Positions 1 to 6,154 of a DNA stretch of 13,249 nucleotides are shown one piece after another; the first letter of the stretch is position 1; the number at the start of each line of letters is the position of its first letter. This DNA is from Hyphomicrobiaceae bacterium. Lineage in GTDB: Bacteria > Pseudomonadota > Alphaproteobacteria > Rhizobiales > JAKIUO01. The notes beneath the pieces were generated by a model that saw only the letters and a program-made list of their open reading frames with translations, was not told where the DNA came from and did not search any database. A program made the translations under genes and the position numbers. Location: assembly GCA_021647535.1 (NCBI GenBank), contig JAKIUO010000082.1:1-13249 (forward strand), given 5' to 3'.

Positions 1-120
1 GCTGAGGTTCAGGAGATCGAAAACAAGCTGAACCATCGTCCCCGCAAATGTCTCGAATATAAAACCCCATATGAGGTGTTTTCAAAGGAACGTAGACAGA
101 ATGTTGCATCTCAATGTTGA
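1..120 (+). CDS. IS30-family transposase, C-terminal fragment (5' end outside window)
   Basis: The first 39 codons and a TGA stop read in frame from base 1. The translation contains LNHRPRKCLEYKTPYEVF, the signature near the C-terminus of IS30-family DDE transposases (general form LNxRPRKxLxYxTPxEVF). In this family the catalytic D, D and E residues lie upstream of this motif, so they fall outside the window and it cannot be judged whether the enzyme is intact. The natural stop a few residues after VF suggests an undamaged 3' end. In IS30 elements the right terminal inverted repeat usually overlaps or closely follows the stop. TGTTGCATCTCAATGTTGAA (102-121) is a plausible part of it, but the left end is needed to confirm. 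No cargo or partner gene is visible. Confidence 0.9.
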   Translation, partial: AEVQEIENKLNHRPRKCLEYKTPYEVFSKERRQNVASQC

Positions 121-130
121 AGGGGCGAAA

Positions 131-165
131 TAAAAAGAAGGGGGTTCGGGGATGCTTTCCCCGAA
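131..165 (-). terminator. Possible terminator of the kdsB-pheA operon
   Basis: Read on the minus strand, the 7-bp G+C-rich hairpin (165-145) is followed by CCCCCTTC and then CTTTTTATTT. It lies about 100 nt past the stop of the 392-residue gene, the last gene of the operon. The T-run starts about 8 nt after the stem rather than directly after it, so this is not a canonical intrinsic terminator. It may only be part of the repeat element. Confidence 0.3.
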
Positions 166-225
166 TGGGCCAAGGAGCAGACCAAGTGCGATAGCCCATT
201 CGCGAAGCGAGGAGGCAAAAATTGA
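138..225 (+). repeat. Dispersed palindromic extragenic element, copy 1
   Basis: This non-coding stretch lies between the IS30 end and the 3' end of the 392-residue gene. It has a perfect 7-bp hairpin, TTCGGGG-N7-CCCCGAA (145-151/159-165). It also has a perfect 9-bp inverted pair, CGAATGGGC (162-170) and GCCCATTCG (194-202), whose left arm shares bases with the first hairpin. A small TCGC-GAA-GCGA hairpin follows at 200-210, then GCGAGGAGGCAAA. The GGGGTTCGGGGAT start and the GCGAGG..GGCAAA tail recur on the minus strand at 10180-10262, so I read the two as copies of one repeat family. The function is unknown. The two hairpins sharing bases could be alternative folds. Confidence 0.5.
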
Positions 226-265
226 ATTGCCCTGGGTTTGGTCCCCCTTGCGCAGAAAATGTGCC

Positions 266-1444
266 CTACCCTGCCGCATATTCCCCGTTCGGCCAATTCG
301 GGCCGTTTATGGCTTCTCCAAGCTTGGCTTCAAAAAAGCGCTCGCGCACTTCCAGCAGGCGACCGATCAGCGCTGGTTCCAGCTTGGCGTAGGCCTCATT
401 GTCTTCGACGCGGTCAACGACAATACCCAAAAGCTCGGTGATGGCATTGCCCACTGAATTTTGCGAGATGGTGACGATCAGGCGGCCCTCATCATCGCGA
501 TACATGATCTGCTTATAAGCGGGTCGCCAGCGGATTGAATTGGCGAATTGCGGATCGGTGATGACCTTTTCGCGCAGATCCCGGGCGACACGCTGAAAGG
601 CATTGCTGGACAATAGCACATCATCAATCTGCGAGGCGAAATTGGCGCCTGCCGGCACTTTGGCGTCACCGGTGGCCACGAGCAGGAAAAAGGTTCGGTA
701 GAAATCGAGAAAGCCCCGTAAAATCTGCTCATATTCATGCCAGAAATAACGGTTTTTAAGATGCTCCACGCCGCCCTTGAGCTCCCAGCTTGGCAGCCCT
801 TGCGGATAGCCCGTTAAAGACAGCTTGCAATCATCCGAAGAAATCGGCGTCAGAATTTGCAAATCCAGCACTTCGAGAAACTTGTGATAGACCTCGGCAA
901 GGGCTCCCAGGAAAAGGGTATTATGACCGCTATCATTCAGGTTCGGGTCGTTTGGATTAGCTGCCTTGCCCTTTTTCAGCTGGCTCATGGGAAACACCAT
1001 GAAGTGATTGTGGATCATCCGAATGCTCGGCACGCCGGGCTTGTTGAGCGGCCAGGTGCTGTCAAGCGAGGCTTCACCACACAGCACCAGATGCTGACCG
1101 GGGTCCGGGTATTTTTCCAGCATATAATCGCAGGTGATCTGCGTCATCTGCTCCCAGACCTTTTTTTGCTGGCGCTTCATCTGATCGCGGCGCACCGGAC
1201 GGCCCAATGGGTCAAGAATACGCCTTGAGGTGTCCAGAATGATCGATGTGTCAAACTCGGTGGAATGGCCGATGAGCTTGCGGTACATCAACAGATCTTC
1301 GGGCGTGCGAAACAGGCCGTTTTCTTCGGCAAGGTTTTTCAGATTGGCCGGAGAGTTGAAAAACTCCACTGGCGCCATGCCTTTGGGAATATCCATGGCA
1401 AGGCTTGGTCGCGGGGTGATGATACTACGTGGCGCTTGCTTCAT
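266..1444 (-). CDS. Conserved-looking protein of unknown function, last gene of the kdsB-pheA operon
   Basis: A 392-residue protein that I do not recognise. No signal peptide or membrane segment is visible and it looks cytosolic. Visible features are a basic, Gln-rich helix (about 85-100, RRDQMKRQQKKVWEQM), a region rich in Trp, Pro and His with an HNH triplet in IRMIHNHFMVFP (His145, His147), an aromatic stretch YFWHEYEQILRGFLDFYRTFF (about 234-254), and a C-terminal helical end. The HxHxxxF pattern recalls the histidine-rich active sites of the HIT/GalT-like superfamily, but the third histidine is absent, so I do not assign it. The start is firm: AGGAG lies 5 nt upstream of the ATG. The ATG overlaps the pheA stop in an ATGA, implying translational coupling. 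Being last in an operon with pheA and kdsB does not reveal its function. Confidence 0.85.
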   Translation of the reverse strand: MKQAPRSIITPRPSLAMDIPKGMAPVEFFNSPANLKNLAEENGLFRTPEDLLMYRKLIGHSTEFDTSIILDTSRRILDPLGRPVRRDQMKRQQKKVWEQMTQITCDYMLEKYPDPGQHLVLCGEASLDSTWPLNKPGVPSIRMIHNHFMVFPMSQLKKGKAANPNDPNLNDSGHNTLFLGALAEVYHKFLEVLDLQILTPISSDDCKLSLTGYPQGLPSWELKGGVEHLKNRYFWHEYEQILRGFLDFYRTFFLLVATGDAKVPAGANFASQIDDVLLSSNAFQRVARDLREKVITDPQFANSIRWRPAYKQIMYRDDEGRLIVTISQNSVGNAITELLGIVVDRVEDNEAYAKLEPALIGRLLEVRERFFEAKLGEAINGPNWPNGEYAAG

Positions 1445-2310
1445 GCGCTCTCCTGTTTTTTGAGTTCTGAGCGAAATTTGGCGGCCTTGTAGACGCCAAG
1501 CACGCGCACTTCTGATGAGAAAAAAGTCAGCTCTTCCATGGCCAGTCTGACCATGGGGTCATCGGGATGACCTTCAATATCGGCATAAAACATGGTGGCG
1601 TTGAACGAGCCTTCAGGCTGATAACTCTCCAGCTTGGTCATGTTGACGCCGTTGGTGGCAAAGCCTCCCATGGTTTTGTAAAGCGCGGCAGGCACGTTGC
1701 GCACCCGAAAAACGAAGGTGGTGATAACTGGCCCGTCTCCAGCTTTAGCCTTCCTGGGGGAGGCTGAAAGGATCAAAAAACGGGTGGTGTTGTGGGCCGC
1801 ATCTTCAATGTCTTTGGCCAGTATATCCAGCCCGTATATTTCAGCCGCCAGAACAGAGGCGATGGCGGCACGGCTTTTGTCTCCGGCTTCAAAAACAAGC
1901 CGCGCACTGCCCGCCGTATCGGCTTCGGGATGGGCTAGCAGCCCCAGTTGTTTGATTTTGTTGCGACATTGTCCCAGCGCCATGACATGGCTGCTCACGC
2001 TTTGCAGATCAGACAGTTGCGCCCCCTTCACGCCGAGCAACTGGTGATGGATCGGCTCAAAACGCTCTCCCACTATATACAATCCGCTATCGGGCAATAA
2101 ATGGTGCACATCGGCCACCCGTCCGGCCACCGAATTTTCCACAGGGATCATGGCCAGATCGGCTTTACCCTTTTTCAGTGCCTCCAGTGCGCCTTCAAAA
2201 GTGGCACAGGCCAGCGGTTGCCAGTCCGGTCGAAAATCAAGGCAGGCGAGATGCGAATTGGCCCCCGGCTCTCCTTGATAGGAGATGGTCTTATTCTGAT
2301 TTATTGCCAT
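1441..2310 (-). CDS. pheA: Prephenate dehydratase (monofunctional, with ACT domain)
   Basis: A 289-residue cytosolic enzyme converting prephenate to phenylpyruvate in phenylalanine synthesis. The catalytic domain spans about residues 8-185: ISYQGEPGANSHLA near the start, PVENSVAGRV (56-65), SHVMALGQC (107-115) and the catalytic-site NTTRF (174-178, with the essential Thr-Arg-Phe). An ACT regulatory domain follows from about 195 to 275, where phenylalanine would be sensed. There is no chorismate mutase domain, unlike the enterobacterial bifunctional PheA. In the ACT domain the usual GALxxx reads AALYKTM and the ESRP-type motif reads LESYQP. The latter resembles other alphaproteobacterial enzymes, from memory. 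There is no clear Shine-Dalgarno sequence. The upstream 76-residue gene stops 2 nt before this ATG, so initiation is probably coupled. Confidence 0.96.
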   Translation of the reverse strand: MAINQNKTISYQGEPGANSHLACLDFRPDWQPLACATFEGALEALKKGKADLAMIPVENSVAGRVADVHHLLPDSGLYIVGERFEPIHHQLLGVKGAQLSDLQSVSSHVMALGQCRNKIKQLGLLAHPEADTAGSARLVFEAGDKSRAAIASVLAAEIYGLDILAKDIEDAAHNTTRFLILSASPRKAKAGDGPVITTFVFRVRNVPAALYKTMGGFATNGVNMTKLESYQPEGSFNATMFYADIEGHPDDPMVRLAMEELTFFSSEVRVLGVYKAAKFRSELKKQESA

Positions 2311-2312
2311 GC

Positions 2313-2543
2313 TTATTTCAGTTTTTCTTCAAGGCGAAGGATGCGTTCGCCATGGTCTTTGATTACATCTTCTATCAAATCATTCTGGCGGCGTACTTCT
2401 ATAAGCAGTTCTTCTTGCAAAACGACCGGAGTTTTGCCTGATTTGCTTTTAAGGCCCCTCATAAAATAAACCCAGACCCCGGTGAGCAGAAGCATTGGTA
2501 ACCAGCTCAGAAAAATTTCCATACCATTAAGTGGCTCATTCAT
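2313..2543 (-). CDS. Small single-span membrane protein with coiled-coil tail
   Basis: A 76-residue protein between kdsB and pheA. Its ATG overlaps the kdsB stop (ATGA), and its TAA ends 2 nt before pheA. One transmembrane helix is clear (about residues 10-28, IFLSWLPMLLLTGVWVYFM), followed by a basic RGLKSKSGK stretch that suggests a cytosolic C-terminus. A charged heptad-like segment (about 42-76, LQEELLIEVRRQNDLIEDV and onward) probably forms a coiled coil. The LPMLLLxGVWxxFMR string closely resembles the second transmembrane segment of FtsH proteases as I remember it, but no AAA or protease domain follows. The gene looks real because of its tight packing and sensible protein character. 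Its function is unknown, and a link with membrane protein quality control would be speculation. Confidence 0.8.
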   Translation of the reverse strand: MNEPLNGMEIFLSWLPMLLLTGVWVYFMRGLKSKSGKTPVVLQEELLIEVRRQNDLIEDVIKDHGERILRLEEKLK

Positions 2544-3268
2544 TTTAAGTGCTCCCGGGCCTTTTCAAGATCGGCTGGAGTATCCACACCAAGCGGCGTG
2601 GTGTCAACGAGCGAAACATCTATACGCATGCCGTTTTCCAGCGCCCGCAATTGCTCCAGCCTTTCGCGCTGTTCCAGCGTGCCGGGTGGCAGCTCAACGA
2701 AACGCGCCAGCGCGGCACGGCGATAGGCATATATGCCTATATGATGATAGAGTGGCCCCTCGCCATGCGGCGCGGTGGCTCTGGTGAAATAAAGCGCCCG
2801 CAAATGATTTTGCCCCAGCGGGGTCCCGACAATCTTCACCACATTGGGATTTGTACGCTCCTCTTCATCGCTGATTTCCACACCAAGCGTGGCGATATCC
2901 ACAGCCGGGTCGTCAAGAGGCGCAATACAGGCCTTCACCAGATGTGGATCAAGACTGGGCAAATCGCCCTGCAGATTGACAATAATCTCATAATTACGCT
3001 CAGGATCAACACGCTCCAGCGCCTCAAAAATACGATCAGAACCGCTCTGATGGTCGTCCCGCGTCATCACGGCACGCCCACCTGCTTTTTCCACAGCCTG
3101 GACAATCTCCCGGTCATCGGTGGCCACAACAACCTCACCGATCTGCGCCTCCATGGCTCGGCGCCATACATGCACAATCATCGGTTCGCCCAAAATATCG
3201 GCCAAAGGTTTGCCCGGAAGTCTCGACGCTTCCATGCGAGCGGGAACAAGTATCAAATTTTTGGTCAT
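2540..3268 (-). CDS. kdsB: 3-deoxy-manno-octulosonate cytidylyltransferase (CMP-KDO synthetase)
   Basis: A 242-residue cytosolic enzyme that activates KDO with CTP to give CMP-KDO, the donor used to add KDO to lipid A in LPS synthesis. The N-terminal nucleotide-binding motif PARMEASRLPGKPL (9-22) is complete. It is followed by VVATDDREI (47-55), the substrate loop TRDDHQSGSDRI (69-80) and the metal-binding NLQGD (98-102, Asp102). Further on are HIGIYAYRR and LEQLRALENG, and GVDTPADLE (227-235) carries the second metal Asp (Asp229). The length matches the family. The start is supported by GAGG six nt upstream. It is first in the operon, and its promoter should lie in the 3269-3467 region shared with the divergent cytochrome gene. 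Confidence 0.97.
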   Translation of the reverse strand: MTKNLILVPARMEASRLPGKPLADILGEPMIVHVWRRAMEAQIGEVVVATDDREIVQAVEKAGGRAVMTRDDHQSGSDRIFEALERVDPERNYEIIVNLQGDLPSLDPHLVKACIAPLDDPAVDIATLGVEISDEEERTNPNVVKIVGTPLGQNHLRALYFTRATAPHGEGPLYHHIGIYAYRRAALARFVELPPGTLEQRERLEQLRALENGMRIDVSLVDTTPLGVDTPADLEKAREHLK

Positions 3269-3467
3269 TCAGTGCCTCATTTCGTCTCACCCTGCCTGAA
3301 AATAGCGCTCTGACTCTTGATAATTGTACCCAAAGCCAGTTAAAAAACGCTCCATCACCAACGAGGTAATATATAAATTTGAACAATGTAAAAAAAGCAC
3401 CGCCACTCCCCTCATGGAACAACCTCGTTTTTTGAACGCAACACCCCTGTCAAGAACTGGAAACCGC
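3269..3467. promoter_or_regulatory. Divergent promoter region between kdsB and the cytochrome c gene
   Basis: About 200 nt without a gene must hold the promoters of the minus-strand kdsB operon and the plus-strand cytochrome operon. On the plus strand, TTGATA (3317-3322), 17 nt, then TTAAAA (3340-3345) is a weak sigma70-like candidate. An A+T-rich block, TAATATATAAATTTG (3367-3381), could supply a -10 for either strand. One GANTC site (GACTC, 3312-3316), the target of the CcrM methylase of alphaproteobacteria, lies within. No operator palindrome stands out. Confidence 0.35.
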
Positions 3468-4115
3468 ATGTCAACACAACATACTGGCCCCTCCAAACTG
3501 GAAGATTTTTTAACTGTATTAGGTGCAGCATTTGGATTTTCCCTGTTATTCATGTTCGCCTTGTCGAGCTTTGTCAACTCTCTGTATGAAAGCAAAAGCG
3601 CACATACAAGCGGCTCTTCGCAAATGGCCGCCAATGACCATTCGAACAACAATCAGGCCCATAAGCCAACGGCAACAAAAGCCACAACCACGTTTGTTTT
3701 GCCCAAAAAACACGAGAGTGCTGCACAGCCTGCCTCAAAATCGGCGGGTTCGCTTGCCAAACTGCTGAGCAGTGCCAGTGTAAAAAAAGGGAAAAAGGTC
3801 GCCAAGAAATGCCTCTCATGCCATAGCTTTGAAAAGGGCGGCAAAAACAAGGTTGGTCCAAACCTTTTTGCGCTTATTGGCCGTCCCATCGCCAGCGGCA
3901 AAAGTTTTCGCTATTCACCAGCAATGAAGAAATATGCCGCAAAGGCACAAAACTGGGACTATAATAATCTTGGTGCGTTCCTGAAAAAACCCAAAAAGCT
4001 GGTCAAAAAAACAAAAATGGCTTTTCCAGGCATTCGCAAGGTCAAAGACATCGCCAATCTCATGGTGTTTTTACGGGCAAATGCTGACAAACCCGCTCCC
4101 CTTCCCGCTTTTTAA
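3468..4115 (+). CDS. cycM: Membrane-anchored class I cytochrome c (CycM type)
   Basis: From the ATG at 3468 this is a 215-residue protein. It has an uncleaved membrane anchor (about 14-36, FLTVLGAAFGFSLLFMFALS), a flexible Ser/Thr/Ala/Lys/Asn-rich linker (about 40-100) and a C-terminal class I cytochrome c domain. Haem is attached at CLSCH (115-119, His119 axial), and KMAFPGI supplies the likely Met ligand (Met184). GxNKVGPNLFALIGR is the typical loop after the haem. The layout matches rhizobial CycM, a membrane-bound cytochrome that passes electrons from the bc1 complex to an aa3 oxidase. The linker and domain are unusually lysine-rich. In-frame starts at 3324 and 3414 exist, but the first would add a polar stretch with no known counterpart. 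The Shine-Dalgarno sequence is weak (CTGGAA), so the start is moderately sure. The symbol rests on architecture and neighbourhood. Confidence 0.88.
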   Translation: MSTQHTGPSKLEDFLTVLGAAFGFSLLFMFALSSFVNSLYESKSAHTSGSSQMAANDHSNNNQAHKPTATKATTTFVLPKKHESAAQPASKSAGSLAKLLSSASVKKGKKVAKKCLSCHSFEKGGKNKVGPNLFALIGRPIASGKSFRYSPAMKKYAAKAQNWDYNNLGAFLKKPKKLVKKTKMAFPGIRKVKDIANLMVFLRANADKPAPLPAF

Positions 4116-4144
4116 GGCCGGATCCTGGAGCTTTTTAACAAGTT

Positions 4145-4151
4145 GAAGGGA
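4145..4151 (+). promoter_or_regulatory. Ribosome binding site that favours the second ATG of the first solute-binding protein
   Basis: GAAGGGA precedes ATGATAATG. The first ATG (4153) would lie only 1-2 nt from the site, too close. The in-frame ATG at 4159 lies 7-8 nt away, a normal distance. I therefore start the gene at 4159. Confidence 0.55.
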
Positions 4152-4158
4152 AATGATA

Positions 4159-6117
4159 ATGGTGCTGAACAAACGCTTGCGATCAATGAGGAAACCTCTG
4201 GTGAGGAAATCTCTGGCAGACGGGTTTGCAAGAGCACTATTATCATTTTCTGCGCTAGCCCTTCCTTTACTGATATTGTCCAGCGGGCCTGCTCTCGCAA
4301 AATCAACCGATGAGACAACAGACTGCGCGGTTCTGGCTGAAAACGGGCCAAAAAAACATGCGCTCTCGCTGATCGGCACGCCAAGCTATCCCAAAAACTT
4401 CAAGCATTTCAAATATGTCAATGCTTCCGCCCCCAAAGGCGGGCGGGTGCGGCTTGGTGCACGGGGCAGCTATGACACGTTGAACCTGTTCACCGGCAAG
4501 GGCGACAGTGCCGTTGGGCTAGGCCTGCTTTATGACAGCTTGATGGACCAAAGCCTTGATGAACCCTCCACCAGCTATTGCCTTTTATGTGAATGGGTGA
4601 GTTACCCCAAAGACTATTCCTCTGTCACCTTCAAGCTGCGCAAGGAAGCCAAATGGCATGACGGCAAGCCGGTGACCGTTGATGATGTTATTTTCAGTTT
4701 TGAGACCTTCACCAAGCATAATCCGAGCTGGAAATTCTATTACAAGAACGTCACCAGTGCCAAAAAGACCGGCCCGCTGCAAGTCACCTTCACCTTTAGC
4801 GTCAAAGGCAATCGCGAACTGCCACAGATTATGGGCGACCTGACGATCATGCCCAAACATTACTGGACCGATACAGACGCCCATTATGTGCCACGCGATC
4901 CTTCCAAAAGCACGCTGATCCCACCCCTTGGTTCTGGTCCCTATAAAATCGACAAGATGAAACGGGGCGCCAGCATGACCTATAAAAGGGTCAAGGACTA
5001 TTGGGCGCGCGATCTGCCCATCAGTATGGGGCGCTATAATTTCGATAAAATCAGCTACACCTATTATCGCGATGACACGGTGTCGCTTGAAGCCTTCAAA
5101 GGTGGCCAGCTTGATTATCGTCAGGAAACAAGTTCCAAAAACTGGGCCACCGCTTATCGTTTTCCCGCGTTCAAAAAAGCGCTGGTTAAAAAACAGCTGA
5201 TCACCCTGAAAACCGCAGAGCCCATGCAGGCCTTTGTATTGAACACCAGACGTTCAAAATTCAAAGACCCACGGGTCCGTCAGGCCTTTTCACTGGCTTT
5301 CAACTTTGAATGGACCAATAAAAACCTGTTCTATGGTCAATATAAGCGGGTCAGCAGCTATTTTGAAAACACCGAGCTGGCAGCGCAGGAACTGCCGACC
5401 GGCAAAGAGCTCGCCATCTTGACAAAAATAAAGGATCTGGTACCGCCAGAGGTCTTCACGAAAACCTATAAATTACCGATCAACCAGACCTCACGCGACT
5501 TTCGCAAGCATATGCGCAAGGCGGCAAAGCTGCTGAAGGAAGCGGGCTGGAAAATCAAAAATGGTGTTCGTCACTTCGAAAAAACCGGCGAACCACTCAC
5601 CGTAGAGTTTTTGCTGGTGCAGCCCTCTTTCGAGCGGGTCATCATGCCCTATATCAATAATCTCAAAAAAATAGGCATCAGGGCGACCATTCGCAATGTG
5701 GACAGCTCGCAATATGTCAGACGCACCAGAAAATTTGACTTCGATATTGTCATTGGCAGCTTTCGCCAATCGCGCTCACCGGGCAATGAACAACGCAACA
5801 ACTGGGGATCTGCAGCCTGTGACAAGGAGGGTTCGCGCAATATTATCGGCATCAAGGACAAGGGTGTTGACCACTTAATCGACCAGATCATCTTTGCCAA
5901 ATCGCGCCCTGATCTGGTGGCGGCGGCCAAAGCCCTTGATCGCGTGCTGTTATGGAACCATTATGTAGTTCCACAATGGTATGCACCTGCTGAACGCATC
6001 GCCTATTGGGACAAGTTCGGTCAACCCAAAACGCTGCCCACTCAGAATATCGGTTTTCTTGCCACCTGGTGGATAGACAAAGACAAAGCACAAAAGCTCG
6101 CCAAAGCGGGCGGTTAA
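4159..6117 (+). CDS. Periplasmic oligopeptide-type solute-binding protein, family 5 (YejA-like), paralogue 1
   Basis: A 652-residue exported protein of the SBP_bac_5 family. The signal peptide has a long basic n-region and a hydrophobic core at about 26-41, ending ALA-K at residue 47. A start at Met10 (4186) would give a more ordinary leader but has no Shine-Dalgarno sequence. YejA-type motifs are HALSLIGTPSYPKNFKHF, VNASAPKGG, AKWHDGKPVTVDDVIFSFE, LGSGPYKI, NFEWTNKNLFYG, DSSQYVRR and the C-terminal VPQWYAPAERIAYWDKFG. YejA relatives bind peptides, including microcin C-like ones, for the YejBEF importer, but no permease or ATPase gene is present here. Four cysteines (56, 141, 144, 554) include a CLLC motif where the downstream paralogue has none. 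The gene begins 43 nt after the cytochrome gene and 37 nt before the second paralogue, so co-transcription is likely. Confidence 0.92.
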   Translation: MVLNKRLRSMRKPLVRKSLADGFARALLSFSALALPLLILSSGPALAKSTDETTDCAVLAENGPKKHALSLIGTPSYPKNFKHFKYVNASAPKGGRVRLGARGSYDTLNLFTGKGDSAVGLGLLYDSLMDQSLDEPSTSYCLLCEWVSYPKDYSSVTFKLRKEAKWHDGKPVTVDDVIFSFETFTKHNPSWKFYYKNVTSAKKTGPLQVTFTFSVKGNRELPQIMGDLTIMPKHYWTDTDAHYVPRDPSKSTLIPPLGSGPYKIDKMKRGASMTYKRVKDYWARDLPISMGRYNFDKISYTYYRDDTVSLEAFKGGQLDYRQETSSKNWATAYRFPAFKKALVKKQLITLKTAEPMQAFVLNTRRSKFKDPRVRQAFSLAFNFEWTNKNLFYGQYKRVSSYFENTELAAQELPTGKELAILTKIKDLVPPEVFTKTYKLPINQTSRDFRKHMRKAAKLLKEAGWKIKNGVRHFEKTGEPLTVEFLLVQPSFERVIMPYINNLKKIGIRATIRNVDSSQYVRRTRKFDFDIVIGSFRQSRSPGNEQRNNWGSAACDKEGSRNIIGIKDKGVDHLIDQIIFAKSRPDLVAAAKALDRVLLWNHYVVPQWYAPAERIAYWDKFGQPKTLPTQNIGFLATWWIDKDKAQKLAKAGG

Positions 6118-6143
6118 ACTCAAAACTTCTGGTTCAACAACGT

Positions 6144-6149
6144 AGGAGA
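6144..6149 (+). promoter_or_regulatory. Strong ribosome binding site of the second solute-binding protein
   Basis: AGGAGA sits 5 nt before the ATG at 6155 in the 37-nt gap after the first paralogue. It is the best Shine-Dalgarno sequence of the plus-strand group and suggests the second protein is translated well from a shared message. Confidence 0.6.
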
Positions 6150-6154
6150 TTTTC

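Noticed and set aside
857..1228. 123-residue plus-strand open frame inside the 392-residue gene
   Set aside because: The minus-strand gene has a strong ribosome site and an operon overlap; nothing supports the plus-strand frame.
1441..3268. Aromatic amino acid attenuator upstream of the operon
   Set aside because: No leader peptide rich in Phe codons and no terminator/antiterminator pair was seen upstream of kdsB (3269-3467).
2549..3313. 254-residue open frame antisense to kdsB
   Set aside because: kdsB on the other strand has all family motifs. The antisense translation has no recognisable domain and no ribosome site.
3324..3467. N-terminal extension of the cytochrome c gene to an ATG at 3324 or 3414
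   Set aside because: It would put up to 48 polar residues before the membrane anchor, would overlap the likely promoter region, and has no good ribosome site.
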